Below, in pieces: positions 8,880-20,500 of a stretch of DNA of 64,000 nt (position 1 is the stretch's first letter; each line of letters begins with the position of its first letter). The notes beneath the pieces are model-generated. The model saw nothing but the letters and a program-made list of their open reading frames with translations, was not told the origin of the DNA and ran no database searches. A program made the position numbers and the translations under genes. Origin of the DNA: Cysteiniphilum marinum (GTDB lineage Bacteria; Pseudomonadota; Gammaproteobacteria; Francisellales; Francisellaceae); NCBI RefSeq assembly GCF_014857925.1, contig NZ_JACYVZ010000007.1, positions 1 through 64,000 of the forward strand, given 5' to 3'.

Positions 8880-8993
8880 TTATACGCTTTGATAAAGACG
8901 CTGCTTAAGCGCTTGGCGGCGTTGCTCATAATGTTTCTGTTCATATTTACTTAGCTGCAAAGTATAACTGATTTGACCGTTAAATTTCAGCAT
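8880..8993 (-). CDS. 37-residue microprotein directly downstream of lexA
   Basis: A 37-codon frame starting at 8993 with AAGGAG about 8 bases upstream. The product starts MLKFNGQISYTLQLS and is then strongly basic and helical (YEQRRQALKQRL). It begins 20 bp after the lexA stop on the same strand, so it should be transcribed with lexA and be SOS-inducible. In Pseudomonas and others lexA is followed by the cell-division inhibitor sulA; this product is far too short to be SulA and I see no similarity. Function unknown. Confidence 0.5.
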   Translation of the reverse strand: MLKFNGQISYTLQLSKYEQKHYEQRRQALKQRLYQSV

Positions 8994-9013
8994 GATTTTC
9001 TCCTTCTCTTTTT

Positions 9014-9631
9014 CTATAGCAAAAATGACCTATCCAAGCGCATTCCCAAGTAAACACCTTGAATGCTCACGCGATGCGCAGGATAGATCATCGGGGGGAG
9101 GTCTTCATTGTGGGGAATAAGTGTTACAGTTTTATTATCCTGCATTTTAAATTCTTTTAATGTTGCTTCCTTTTCATCGATTAATGCCACGACAATCTGA
9201 CCGTTACGGGCAATATGTTGTTTTTGAATCAACACTAGATCACCATCTAAAATGCCACTTTCTTGCATTGAGTTGCCGGATATTTTTAACAAATAGCGAT
9301 CAGGCATATTCAGAAGTTCAGATAAATCAATGGTTTCGATCACTTCATAAGCTTCTAACGGTAAACCTGCGGCAATCGTGCCAACCAATGGTAAATGAAG
9401 AAGATTATGCTGCCCATTATCTGCTTGATCAATGATTTCAATATGCTTGCGCTTACCTTTAGGGATATGAATATACCCCTTTTCTTTGAGCGCTTTAATA
9501 TAGTAAGAAATTGTGGCTTTTGATTTGAGATTCAAAGCTTCCGCAATGTCACTAAAAGTAGGTGAGTAGCCATTTTCAACCTGAAAACTCTGGATAATGT
9601 TTAAAACTTGCTGCTCTTTGTTATTTAACAT
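9014..9631 (-). CDS. lexA: SOS repressor LexA
   Basis: 205 aa from the ATG at 9631, chosen because AAGGAGA lies 10 bases upstream and the length fits LexA; the open frame extends 29 codons further upstream without support. The N-terminal winged helix-turn-helix (about 1-70, with TFSDIAEALNLKSKATIS) binds operators. A linker leads to the peptidase domain: cleavage site Ala-Gly in VGTIAAGLP, nucleophile Ser in SGNSMQESG, and general base Lys in VALIDEKEATLKEF. RecA filaments trigger self-cleavage, which derepresses DNA-repair genes. I see no clear E. coli-type LexA box upstream, so the operator may differ. A microprotein gene follows 20 bp downstream. Confidence 0.93.
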   Translation of the reverse strand: MLNNKEQQVLNIIQSFQVENGYSPTFSDIAEALNLKSKATISYYIKALKEKGYIHIPKGKRKHIEIIDQADNGQHNLLHLPLVGTIAAGLPLEAYEVIETIDLSELLNMPDRYLLKISGNSMQESGILDGDLVLIQKQHIARNGQIVVALIDEKEATLKEFKMQDNKTVTLIPHNEDLPPMIYPAHRVSIQGVYLGMRLDRSFLL

Positions 9632-9886
9632 GAACCTGTCTCCTTGCCGTTGATCTATACCACCCGCAAACCATTTTACAGTCTTTCTGCCATTGAATTT
9701 ATTGTTCTTTTGAGCCATTTGATATTGCTAATAGTCCTTGCTATTACCTGCAATCCAATGACTCAAAATTTTCAAAAACTTCTTTGACATTAAACAACGC
9801 AAAATGATTCACGAGTGGTATATCGCTTATTATGTTCTAAAAAAGTTTAAAATCAAGCGTAATATGCAAATAAGTTCAAATTAAGT

Positions 9887-10588
9887 TTAATATTGAGAGT
9901 TGATAAGTACTTCTTCGCCAAATTTACCATTGTGTGGCATCGGTTTATGCGTTGAGTTTAAAGGTCGCAGGATACGGATTGCTTTGGCACCTGCAGCGCG
10001 GGCATCGCTAATATCCCCATCAGAATCGCCATAATAAAGCGTAATTTTATGTTCTTTAATATAAGGCGTTTTCGCGCCATGCTTAGGACCACTAAAAATA
10101 ACTGGATTCATTTTATCTTTGGGAATATCAAAATCATGCTGCAGAATGCTTGTTAATTTTTCTGTTTTTGTTTTAGGTCTTCCCGTAATAAAGTAAATAT
10201 GATCTCCTCGCTTAAGATGCATTTGGATAAGTGCATATCCTGACTGCTTGGGAATCGAAAAATAATCCCAGTCATTATTCATTTTCTGCCAAAATTTAGG
10301 ATTCTTGAGATACTCATTGCTCTTTGGTGAGAACGCTTGCTTGCCGCGAAAGAAGCCAGGACTTGAGAATAGCAGAGTATCATCAACATCGAAGCCGACA
10401 TTAATGGGTTTGGTATTGGCTAAACTTTGTTTAATTTGCTCAACAGATACCCAATGTACTGGCATGCGCTGACTGAGCTCACTCATTGTAACGCCAGGAT
10501 TTAATGGGCTATGTGTGTTGGCAGCTGTTGTTTGCGCGAATGACGCAAAGACAATGCAAGATGTAATTAATGTGGCTTTTTTAAGCAT
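9887..10588 (-). CDS. aphA: Periplasmic class B acid phosphatase AphA
   Basis: 233 aa with an N-terminal signal peptide (cleavage near residue 22, after QTTAA). The HAD-superfamily motif I FDVDDTLLFSSPG has the nucleophile D67 and the general acid D69, the class B signature. Motif II is in FITGRPKT, and the metal-binding end is YYGDSDGDISDARAAG. It hydrolyses organic phosphomonoesters such as nucleotides in the periplasm, releasing phosphate and nucleoside. It stands alone, read away from the arsC-like gene across a 307-bp spacer. Confidence 0.93.
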   Translation of the reverse strand: MLKKATLITSCIVFASFAQTTAANTHSPLNPGVTMSELSQRMPVHWVSVEQIKQSLANTKPINVGFDVDDTLLFSSPGFFRGKQAFSPKSNEYLKNPKFWQKMNNDWDYFSIPKQSGYALIQMHLKRGDHIYFITGRPKTKTEKLTSILQHDFDIPKDKMNPVIFSGPKHGAKTPYIKEHKITLYYGDSDGDISDARAAGAKAIRILRPLNSTHKPMPHNGKFGEEVLINSQY

Positions 10589-10895
10589 GTTTAAGTTCCC
10601 TCATTTCAGTATATGAAAATATCATTGCCGCAAAATACACAAAAAAAATGAAATTGTCATGCAGATTGTGTTAATGAAGTTAACGTGATCTTGAGAATGC
10701 GGAACACTAGAGTTTGAATGTATTAGGCTAATATAAGAGTATCTTGGGGCTTTATCGCGAAAGTGTTTATACAATACCTAGATAATAATTCAATTTAACG
10801 TATGCGTATTGCTTCAAAAAACCTAAAAATTGTTGTTTGCAATGCCAAATAAAACTAGTATTAACAATATTAGAAAATTCATTTGGATAATTGAT
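10589..10895. other. Divergent intergenic spacer between aphA and the ArsC-family gene
   Basis: 307 bp, AT-rich, upstream of both flanking genes, so it must hold their promoters. I see no RNA gene, hairpin, operator palindrome or open frame that I can support. Confidence 0.5.
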
Positions 10896-11246
10896 ATGTA
10901 TAAGCTATACCACAACCCCCGCTGTAGTAAATCGCGTGCAGCATTAGCGTTTTTAACGCAAAACAATTATGAAGTTGAAGTGATTGAATATCTCAATACA
11001 CCGCTATCTCAAACAGATATATTGCGACTTTTAGAGAAGTTGACCGCTGCCAAGCACATGCTTATTCGCAGCAGTGATGATGATTTTAAATCTTTAAATA
11101 TCAATGATGTTGAAGAACTATCAGATAGTGAAATTGCAGAGATTTTAGTAAAAACACCTAAATTAATGCAGCGCCCAATATTGGAGACGAGAGACAAAGC
11201 GGCGATTGCGCGCCCCATTGAAGATATGATCGCTATTTTAGAATAA
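10896..11246 (+). CDS. ArsC/YfgD-family thioredoxin-fold reductase
   Basis: 116 aa. I start at the ATG at 10896, where homologous sequence begins; the frame opens 22 codons earlier with unrelated residues. MYKLYHNPRCSKSRAA carries the N-terminal catalytic cysteine of glutaredoxin-linked arsenate reductases, and the C-terminal LMQRPILETRDKAAIARP is the substrate-binding block of the family. ArsC reduces arsenate to arsenite with glutathione and glutaredoxin. The chromosomal YfgD paralogue has the same motifs and no proven role, and there is no ars operon here, so YfgD-like is the better call. It lies 75 bp before tgt. Confidence 0.85.
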   Translation: MYKLYHNPRCSKSRAALAFLTQNNYEVEVIEYLNTPLSQTDILRLLEKLTAAKHMLIRSSDDDFKSLNINDVEELSDSEIAEILVKTPKLMQRPILETRDKAAIARPIEDMIAILE

Positions 11247-11309
11247 TCATTAAAATAACATTTCCCCTTTTTATCTGAGGGTATATCATGAGCCCTTTAT
11301 TGTCGATAG

Positions 11310-12440
<1,131 letters not shown>

Positions 12441-12443
12441 AAT

Positions 12444-12464
12444 GACACAATTGTGAATTGTGTA
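12444..12464. repeat. Perfect short inverted repeat after tgt
   Basis: ACACAATT and AATTGTGT form an 8-bp stem with a 3-nt loop just after the tgt stop. No strong T-run follows, so a terminator role is doubtful. It looks related to the AATTG-rich palindromes at 52.2-52.5 kb. Confidence 0.4.
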
Positions 12465-12525
12465 TTTCAACCTTGCTAAGGCGATGGTAACATAAGCTTA
12501 TTATAACCATGCCAATGCAAGATTC

Positions 12526-13920
12526 ATGAATATCTATTTATACAATTCATTATCTGGAAAGAAAGAACTGTTTCAGCCGATTAGCCCACAAAAATTAAAA
12601 ATGTATGTCTGTGGTATGACGGTTTATGATGATTGTCATATTGGACATGCGCGCACCCAGATCGCCTTTGATGTTATCGTGCGTTATTTTCGCTTTTGTA
12701 ATTACGATGTAACTTATGTGCGCAATATCACCGACATTGACGATAAGATTATTAAGCGTGCCAATGAAAACGGTGAATCAACTGATGAACTCGTTGAGCG
12801 TACGATCAAAAGCATGTATGACGATTTGGATCGTTTAAATATCCTAAGACCTGATTTTGACCCGCGAGCTACGCAAACGATTCCTGAAATGTGCCAGATG
12901 ATCGAAAATCTGATTGCTAAAGGCTTTGCTTATGCACCGGGCAATGGCGATGTTTATTATCGCGTTGAAGCATTTAATGACTATGGCAAATTAAGTAAGC
13001 AAAGTTTGGAGCACTTGCGTGTTGGTGCGCGGATTGAAAGTAATGAACAAAAAGAAAATCCCCTAGACTTTGTATTGTGGAAAGCTGCCAAAGCCGGTGA
13101 GCCAAGTTGGGATTCACCATGGGGACAAGGTCGCCCTGGTTGGCATATTGAGTGCTCAGCAATGTCTAAAAACCTCTTGGGGGATAATTTTGATATTCAT
13201 GCAGGAGGTTCAGATTTACGTTTCCCGCATCACGAGAATGAGATCGCGCAATCGGAAGCGGCTAATGGTTGCAGCTTTGCTAATTACTGGTTGCACTCTG
13301 GCATGGTGCAGGTTGATGATGAGAAGATGTCTAAATCATTGAATAACTTCTTCACCATCAAAGAGGTATTATCTGAGTATCACCCTGAAGTGGTTCGCTT
13401 CTTTTTGATTTCAGGACAATATCGCAGTGAAATCAACTACTCTAAGGAAAATTTAGATCAGGCAAAAGCAGCAATTGAACGCTTATACACGGCACTACGT
13501 GGCATTGATATTACTGAAAAGACAGCAGAAATAGCAGAAGCAAAGCAATATATTAATGACTTTAAACAAGCGATGAATAATGACTTTAACACACCAGAAG
13601 CATTGCCAGTGTTATTTGCCATTGCCAAAGAGATCAATAAATATCGCACAAGTGACCAACAAAAAGCAGTTGGCTTTGCTCAGTTGTTATTGGAGCTTGC
13701 TAATGTATTAGGCATCCTTAAGCACTCGCCAGAGAGCTATTTTAAGTATAGTGTTGCTGATGATTTAAGTGATGAGGTGATTGAGACTATGATTGCTGAG
13801 CGTATTAATGCGAAAAAGAATAAAGACTACGCCAAAGCAGACCAGATTCGCCAAACGCTAACAGAGCAAGGCGTATTGCTTGAAGACTCAGCAACGGGCA
13901 CAATCTGGAAAAGAGCGTAA
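12526..13920 (+). CDS. cysS: Cysteinyl-tRNA synthetase
   Basis: 464 aa. Class I synthetase charging tRNA-Cys. The HIGH signature is in DCHIGHARTQ, the KMSKS loop in DDEKMSKSLNN, and the zinc ligands are the cysteine in YVCGMTVYD, the cysteine of IECSAMSKN and the histidines of PHHENEIAQSEA. The C-terminal DALR-like helical domain is present. It begins 85 bp after tgt and is followed by prmB after 29 bp. Confidence 0.97.
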   Translation: MNIYLYNSLSGKKELFQPISPQKLKMYVCGMTVYDDCHIGHARTQIAFDVIVRYFRFCNYDVTYVRNITDIDDKIIKRANENGESTDELVERTIKSMYDDLDRLNILRPDFDPRATQTIPEMCQMIENLIAKGFAYAPGNGDVYYRVEAFNDYGKLSKQSLEHLRVGARIESNEQKENPLDFVLWKAAKAGEPSWDSPWGQGRPGWHIECSAMSKNLLGDNFDIHAGGSDLRFPHHENEIAQSEAANGCSFANYWLHSGMVQVDDEKMSKSLNNFFTIKEVLSEYHPEVVRFFLISGQYRSEINYSKENLDQAKAAIERLYTALRGIDITEKTAEIAEAKQYINDFKQAMNNDFNTPEALPVLFAIAKEINKYRTSDQQKAVGFAQLLLELANVLGILKHSPESYFKYSVADDLSDEVIETMIAERINAKKNKDYAKADQIRQTLTEQGVLLEDSATGTIWKRA

Positions 13921-13949
13921 GGCACATAAAGCATAAGTAAGGGTAAAAG

Positions 13950-14909
13950 ATGAGTGATATATTTGGTGGAGATGTCAATGTTGATGCATTGGCACAGGAC
14001 TTACATACAATCCGTGATTATCTGCGTTGGGCGACTTCTCGTTTTCTAGAGGCAGAGCTTTTTTATGGGCATGGTACGGATTCGGCATGGGATGAAGCAG
14101 TACACTTAGTGCTACAAGCGCTTTATTTGCCACTGGATATTGATAATCGTATTTTGGATGCGCGCTTGACGCATGTAGAACGTCAAAAAGTGATTAAATG
14201 GGTGTATAGACGCGTGGTTGATCGTGTGCCATTGCCGTATCTTACAAAAACGGCATGGTTTGCGGGGATGAAGTTCTATGTTGATCAACGCGTTATCGTA
14301 CCGCGTTCACCGCTTGGTGAGCTGATTCGCAATGAGTTTGAGCCATGGGTTAATCATCATAATGTCGAGCGCGTATTGGATCTATGTACTGGAAGTGGTT
14401 GTATTGGTATTGCAACAGCACATGTATTTCCTGATGCGCAAGTGATATTAAGCGATATCTCAGAAGATGCACTAGAAGTGGCTAAGCGTAATATCAAACA
14501 GCATGATATGGAACAGCGTGTTACTGCAGTGCAATCGGATTTGTTTGCAAATCTAACAGACCAGAAGTTTGATTTGATTATCTCTAATCCGCCGTATGTT
14601 GATATGAATGATTTGGCATCTATGCCACAAGAGTACTTAAAAGAACCAGCATTAGCATTAGGCTCTGGTGATGATGGTTTAGATATTACACGTAAAATCT
14701 TAGTTAACGCACTTGATTATCTGAATGAAGGTGGCGTATTGATCGTTGAAGTCGGCAATAGCCAGTATGCGTTACAAGAAGCCTTTCAAAGCGTGCCTTT
14801 CACATGGCTTAACTTTGAAGATGGAGGTGACGGTGTGTTCTTATTGACCTATGATGAGCTCAAAACTTATCGATCAATATTTACCGAGGGCTATCAAGAT
14901 GCCAGGTAA
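13950..14909 (+). CDS. prmB: Ribosomal protein L3 glutamine N5-methyltransferase
   Basis: 319 aa. A class I SAM-dependent methyltransferase of the HemK/PrmB family. An N-terminal helical domain (about 1-115) leads to the SAM-binding loop [16 protein letters not shown] (about 145) and the glutamine-binding signature SNPPYVD (about 212). It methylates a glutamine of L3. I call PrmB over PrmC because the long N-terminus and the location directly before aroC (prmB-aroC is a common gammaproteobacterial pair) fit. It overlaps the start of aroC by 11 bp. Confidence 0.92.
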   Translation: MSDIFGGDVNVDALAQDLHTIRDYLRWATSRFLEAELFYGHGTDSAWDEAVHLVLQALYLPLDIDNRILDARLTHVERQKVIKWVYRRVVDRVPLPYLTKTAWFAGMKFYVDQRVIVPRSPLGELIRNEFEPWVNHHNVERVLDLCTGSGCIGIATAHVFPDAQVILSDISEDALEVAKRNIKQHDMEQRVTAVQSDLFANLTDQKFDLIISNPPYVDMNDLASMPQEYLKEPALALGSGDDGLDITRKILVNALDYLNEGGVLIVEVGNSQYALQEAFQSVPFTWLNFEDGGDGVFLLTYDELKTYRSIFTEGYQDAR

Positions 14910-15960
14910 TACATTAGGAACGCTTTTTAAAGTCACTACTTTTGGTGAGAGTCATGGTTTGGCACTAGGTGCGATTGTCGATGGCTGCCCGCCAGGATTG
15001 CCATTAAGTGAAAACGATTTGCAAGTAGATTTAGATCGACGTAAACCAGGACAATCAAAGTTCACCACACAGCGACGCGAACCCGATCAGGTCAAGATTT
15101 TATCTGGTGTATTTGAAGGCAAAACAACAGGAGCGCCGATTGGTTTAATCATTGAAAACACCGACCAGAAATCCAAAGACTATGGCGAGATCAAAGATCA
15201 GTTTCGCCCAGGACATGCTGATTTTACCTATTTTCATAAATATGGCATTCGTGACTATCGTGGTGGTGGACGCTCATCAGCAAGAGAAACAGCAATGCGT
15301 GTTGCAGCAGGTGCGATTGCCAAAAAGATATTAAAAGAGCGCTTTAATAGCGAAATATTTGGCTATGTTTCACAAATTGGTGATATTGAGCTTGAGCTTA
15401 AAGATCAAAGTTTTATTGCGCAAAATCCTTTTTTCTGTGCGGATCCTCAAAAGATCCCTCAGCTTGAGGAGTTGATGCAGTCCATTCGCAAGCAAGGGGA
15501 TTCTATTGGTGCCAAGGTCAACGTTGTTGCACGTAATATCCCTGTTGGATTGGGTGAACCGGTATTTGATCGCTTAGATGCTGATATTGCTAAAGCATTG
15601 ATGAGTATTAATGCCGTTAAAGCGGTAGCTATTGGTGATGGTTTTGATGTTGTTAGCCAAAAAGGTAGTGAGCATCGCGATGAATACATTAAAGATAAAG
15701 GCTTTTTAAGCAATCACGCCGGCGGTATTTTAGGTGGGATTTCCTCAGGACAAGATATCTTGGTAAGCATTGCCTTTAAAGCCACTTCAAGCATTTTAGT
15801 ACCTGGTCGCTCAATCGATATTCATGGTAATCAATGTGAAGTCATTACCAAGGGCCGTCACGACCCATGTGTCGGCATTCGCGGTGTACCAATCGCCGAG
15901 GCGATGTTAGCACTTGTCCTTATTGATCACTATTTACAGCACAAGGCGCAGAATTTATAA
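14899..15960 (+). CDS. aroC: Chorismate synthase
   Basis: 353 aa from the ATG at 14899, which has GAGGG about 9 bases upstream and starts [20 protein letters not shown], the family N-terminus. It converts 5-enolpyruvylshikimate-3-phosphate to chorismate with reduced FMN. Conserved blocks seen are [39 protein letters not shown] and the C-terminal [17 protein letters not shown]. It overlaps prmB by 11 bp. Immediately after its stop begins an eroded IS end, the left border of the T6SS island. Confidence 0.97.
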   Translation: MPGNTLGTLFKVTTFGESHGLALGAIVDGCPPGLPLSENDLQVDLDRRKPGQSKFTTQRREPDQVKILSGVFEGKTTGAPIGLIIENTDQKSKDYGEIKDQFRPGHADFTYFHKYGIRDYRGGGRSSARETAMRVAAGAIAKKILKERFNSEIFGYVSQIGDIELELKDQSFIAQNPFFCADPQKIPQLEELMQSIRKQGDSIGAKVNVVARNIPVGLGEPVFDRLDADIAKALMSINAVKAVAIGDGFDVVSQKGSEHRDEYIKDKGFLSNHAGGILGGISSGQDILVSIAFKATSSILVPGRSIDIHGNQCEVITKGRHDPCVGIRGVPIAEAMLALVLIDHYLQHKAQNL

Positions 15961-15961
15961 C

Positions 15962-16042
15962 TATACCGCCCATATTGTAAACCACAGTTAGAGACACAGA
16001 GAAGCTCTCAAATAATGTTAAACCGTGCGCCAAATTGACGGG
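15962..16042 (+). mobile_element. Eroded IS end at the island border
   Basis: About 80 bp aligns to the reverse complement of the IS end at 121-215 with scattered substitutions. The longest shared block is ACCACAGTTAGAGACACA (15981-15998, 18 bp), followed by matching AATGTTAAAC-GTG-GCCAA. The transposase start that should follow has decayed. It starts 2 bp after the aroC stop and faces the T6SS operon. Confidence 0.75.
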
Positions 16043-16076
16043 GCAGATCAAGGTGCTATAGAACCCTTGTTTTATT

Positions 16077-17558
16077 TTATTTTACAAGCACTTTCACTTC
16101 GACTACTTGAGGTGAGTTGATATAGAAAAATCGCGTCACAACATTAGCCACATATCGCACATAAGCATAATAATGCGGATAAGCTGCCTCAATAACAAGT
16201 ACATTGCTCACATGATCATAATTAACTGATTTAATTACTGATTTAAAAAACTGATATCTTTCTGCATTTTCCTCACCATAGAGGAATTTTAATGCCAATA
16301 AAAACCCATCATTATTACGAATATCTAGATCAGAAAAAGCTCTAAAAACCTGCACCACACGATCAATATGACGAAAGCTATTTAGTCTTAGCTCGGACTT
16401 TAAAGCAATCAACTCAAAGTGCGCACTTTGAGTGTTAAAACTATTGGTGCTTACCTTGATCAAACTACCGTGTTCGGCTTTTTGGGTCCATTCTACTTTG
16501 GCAAAAATCCTTTTCTCAATATCTAGCGCCTCATTGATATCTTTAGGAGAGTAACTAAGTTTACCGACATGCTTATGAAAGACATATTCACTGACCGTAT
16601 GATTGTAGTAATCTTTATACGGCTGGTTATTAACCCATACTTGATGAACATAACAAGCGCGAGCCTCAGGATCCTCTGGATGGAGCAAAGGGATTTTATC
16701 GTAACGCTCATCAATTTTTTGTGACGTTGAATAGGCTTCAAAGAGATTAAATAGTGGGATAACATTAGTAATAAACAATCGATCCTTCTGGCTAATGAGC
16801 TCAAAAAAGTCTGCTCTATCATATATCCCCACGGGAAACATCAACATCATTTCTTTGACTTTGGCAGTCGTCTCAGTCACCGGAATCTGCGACAGCTCAA
16901 TGCTTAATTTTAAAGAAAACTCAGGTGACAATAAATCTAGACGCGTTTTATCATTTAAACCCAAGGTATATGCATCACTATTGTAAACCGTCGCTAACAC
17001 TTCCTTTTGCGTACCATCATCATAGATGACACACACCTTAATTTTATTTTCTTTAAGCAACATTTCTTTTAATTGACACAGTTTAAACTCGCCTTGCTTC
17101 CACAACAAAGGATTGACCCACAAATCAAAGACATTGTGATTAAGCTCTGTTGGGGCATCAGTCTGTAATGAAACTTGCGTTGAGGTCGTTGTTAAATCGA
17201 CATGATCAACTTTAAAACACGTCAAATTAACTTCGCTTAAATTACTATAATGAAACTGTTTTTTTGCTTGAATATCATAAACATCAAAACGCTCTTTTGG
17301 CTCAAGGCTTAAGCAGGCTTTTTTAATCTTTGACTTAACAGCAATGAGCATATGCTTAGGCAACTGCATTAAGAGATTTTGATTATAACGCGATAAACGA
17401 TAATCTCGCTCACTTCTAAGTTGTGCCACCAAGTTGCTTTGAATATCCTTGCCCAATGCCTCAAACAAATGGGTCAACACCTGATAATGATCATCGGATA
17501 AATCATAGTTTTTGCTAACAAAAGCCGTTTTTTCATCGAAAAAATTCATACCTTTCAT
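16077..17558 (-). CDS. iglH: T6SS baseplate protein, TssF/IglH-like
   Basis: 493 aa, soluble. The middle contains FPVGIYDRADFFELI, VIPLFNLFEAYSTSQKID, then a block with YDKIPLLHPEDPEA and ACYVHQVWVNN, matching the TssF hallmark 'vNLFE ... yplvPD ... ev.sV'. TssF with TssG forms the wedges of the T6SS baseplate around VgrG. In the Francisella island the equivalent slot is held by IglH, which lies after iglG. It is the last gene of the minus operon, and its ATG overlaps the stop of the PAAR gene by 3-4 bp (ATGA). An in-frame ATG at 17549 is an alternative start. The symbol is by family and position and has not been checked by alignment. Confidence 0.65.
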   Translation of the reverse strand: MKGMNFFDEKTAFVSKNYDLSDDHYQVLTHLFEALGKDIQSNLVAQLRSERDYRLSRYNQNLLMQLPKHMLIAVKSKIKKACLSLEPKERFDVYDIQAKKQFHYSNLSEVNLTCFKVDHVDLTTTSTQVSLQTDAPTELNHNVFDLWVNPLLWKQGEFKLCQLKEMLLKENKIKVCVIYDDGTQKEVLATVYNSDAYTLGLNDKTRLDLLSPEFSLKLSIELSQIPVTETTAKVKEMMLMFPVGIYDRADFFELISQKDRLFITNVIPLFNLFEAYSTSQKIDERYDKIPLLHPEDPEARACYVHQVWVNNQPYKDYYNHTVSEYVFHKHVGKLSYSPKDINEALDIEKRIFAKVEWTQKAEHGSLIKVSTNSFNTQSAHFELIALKSELRLNSFRHIDRVVQVFRAFSDLDIRNNDGFLLALKFLYGEENAERYQFFKSVIKSVNYDHVSNVLVIEAAYPHYYAYVRYVANVVTRFFYINSPQVVEVKVLVK

Positions 17559-20500
17559 CCTGTCATCGTTGTCATTTGTGATGGATTAATAAAGCTAATA
17601 ACTCCGCCAACTGCCGTCGTACACATCGCTTTATTATTCATCGTGTTAATGGGAGAGCCTTGCACCATCGTCATAATATTCGTTGGGATAAACTGTCCTG
17701 CTGGAATGCACGGCGAAATAGGTTTTAATGGATTCCATGCCGGATTCGTCACTGCTGTGCAACTTGGCATCGGCAAAATATTTACCATAGGTGCCGCATC
17801 GGTGATATTAGCTGCCGGCTTGTTATTAATCAGCACGGTTGCACGTAACGTACTATACATCCCAGGACCCAAACCAAAAGTGCATAACATTTGCGAGCTT
17901 GTACAAGTGACCATTGTTGCCTGTGGTGAGCCGCTACTGGCACTTAATGCACTCGCTGTTTGACCACTTAATACGGCTGTATTACTTATCGAATTATTTA
18001 AATTTGCTAAAGCAACCTCAAATTCAGCTTGCTTGACAACCTGTTGCGCTGTTTGCACGCTTTGAATGTTACGCTGCTGAACTGCGATTACATTTTGCAT
18101 CTGTATCGTTTTTGCCTGCATTTCATCTAACGCTTTGGCTGCATTTTTTGACTTTTGCGCATGTGAGCCAATCTCGCCTGCGGCTAGAGCTAAGGCATTA
18201 TTAATCTCATTAATTTCATCTTCAATATGTGCTAAATTCTCACAACTTTGTAGCTGATTCAACAGCACGGGTGTTTCAGGAATTAGGTCGTTGACACTCG
18301 GGATACCAGATGTTGACATACTAGGTGTCGCACCACTTAACAAGGCTTGCATGTTAGGTAGCGATGGGCTCCCCATGGCATTGATAAAATTTTGTTGATC
18401 CAATGCCATAAGTTGATGCTGATAATTAAGTACTGGCTCTAAGATGTCATTAAGATTAGCCACACTCGCCATAGAGACACCGCTAGGTAATGGTACCTCC
18501 TTATTGAGCAACATTGACAAGCAATTTTGCAAGTCTTGTAAAGGAGATAATAGATCAACCGACAGCGGAGGTAAGTTTGGCACTCCCATCAAGGGCGGCA
18601 TCGAGAAACTCATCGCATTTGCTAAACTTTGACATAATGCATCAAGCTCCATTTGAATTTGCTTAAGCAAACTTAACACATCAGGCAATGACATAGTATT
18701 AAGATCAATATCTTGCAAAAAGCTTGCCAAATCAGGCAATGATGCCAAGCTTGGTGTATTGACATTAGGTAAACTGATCTTAGCAATAAGTGATTTTAAT
18801 TGGCTAAAAGCATCCAATACTTCATCACACAAACAGCTTGCCATTTGCATATTCGCCGTCGGTGTTTTAGGTAGATTTTGTGATAGATTTTTAAGCTTCA
18901 TAATTTCCGCATTGATACTTGCCTGCAATGCCAATGACACATTACCTTGTTCAGCCAACATTGCATTTAAACTTGCCGTATAAGGTCCAACAATAGCACT
19001 ACTATCAAAGCTTCCACCTTCGGGTAATTGAGGTAGTCTAGGCAAATGATCTAATGCGCTTTGTAGCTCAGTCATTTTTGGCAGCATCTCTTGTGCATCG
19101 AAACTCATATCAGGCACACATGGACAAAGTGAGTCATGTAGTGCATTAGCATTTGCGGCAAGTTGTGATTGAAATGCCAAAGCATTTGGAACTTGCTGCT
19201 TAAAATGATCTAACGCCGCTGTTGTGCTTTGTAAATGTGTTTGATAATTTGCTAAAAGCTCATCGCTACTCGAATCTCCTTGCCATGCCAACGCACTTGT
19301 TTTTAATCCCGAGAATTCTGTCATAACCGCAGCATTCGCATTGGTTAATTCTGATAATGGTGATGTGCTTACCTGTGATTGAGCAATGAGTAAACTTGGC
19401 GCCACTTTAGCAACACTCGTCAAATAATCACTTTGCAATCGTGTCACTTGCTGCGATGGCATACTTGCAAATGCTTGCTCGAAACGCGCCTGCTTAGCAA
19501 TTTGTAGATCACTGCCAATAAGATACAATGTACTATCATCATTTAACACCATCACTACACCCTCACCAGCAACAACCTCCATCTTGCGATTTTCTGCTGA
19601 CTGACTTTGCTTGGATGCTGTTGATTGCGTATCGCCTAACATCCGCGCCTTTTTACTGACATTTTCAGCTACAAGCGGTAAACCAGCAGGTACCACAAAC
19701 ATCGACCAACTTTGCACTTGCCCATTAAGCTTATTCAATGCTTGTTGCTTTTGTGGATCTTGCGTATTACCTGCTAGCGCTTGCACATGTTCTGATACCG
19801 TATTTGGATCTCCTAGCTGAACGCTTTGTGCTTTGGTAACTTTTTCATGATAACTGACGATTGATTTAACCATTTTAGCATCATGCTCAGGCAATTGTAT
19901 TTGCCCTGTTTGCTGCAAGAAATCTGTGTTTTTCATCATTAATTGATCACTCATGGGTAAAACAGCTGTATTTGCAGTCTTAGCATCGAAAGGGGCATTG
20001 GGATAGCTCATAAAATCAGCTAAGGTTTGCTTTTTTGCAATCTCATTTACTGCATCTTTGCCCTTATTTCCATTATTTCCTTTATTCCCATTACTCAAAT
20101 CACTTAACTCTTTTGATAGATTCTCTTGATACTGGGCATACGCCTGTGTCTGGCTATTGATATCTTCAACACTACTTTCTGAATTTAAGCCGAGAATATT
20201 TTTATGAATCTGTACTAGGCTTGTCTTTTGATTGCTATCGTTTGCTACATTAGTAGCGCCTATTGCAGGCGCTTGTGTTTGGCTTTTCTTTAGTTGGTCA
20301 CTCAAGGCATTGATATATTCACTACTCGGTGTCATGGTTTGCGGATCAACATTAATTCGCTGTGATTGCCTCGTTAATAGCGCTTTCTTTTCACTTTGCT
20401 GAAAATTACTTACTTGCAGACTTAAACTTTCGGATATTTGAGCAACTTTTGACATATCACCAGCGGATCTTGCATCGGTTAATGCATCATTTGCCGCTTT

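Noticed and set aside
9632-9718. 29-residue N-terminal extension of LexA
   Set aside because: The AAGGAGA site precedes the internal ATG at 9631, and LexA is normally about 200 aa.
10830-10895. 22-residue extension of the ArsC-family protein
   Set aside because: Homology starts at MYKLYHNP, and the extra residues are not like the family.
16060-16076. Possible attachment-site copy of the tRNA-Glu 3' region (GAACCCTTGTT against GAACCCCTGTTA)
   Set aside because: Only about 10-11 bases match, with one mismatch, and the match is not at the tRNA 3' end. It is near chance level in AT-rich DNA.
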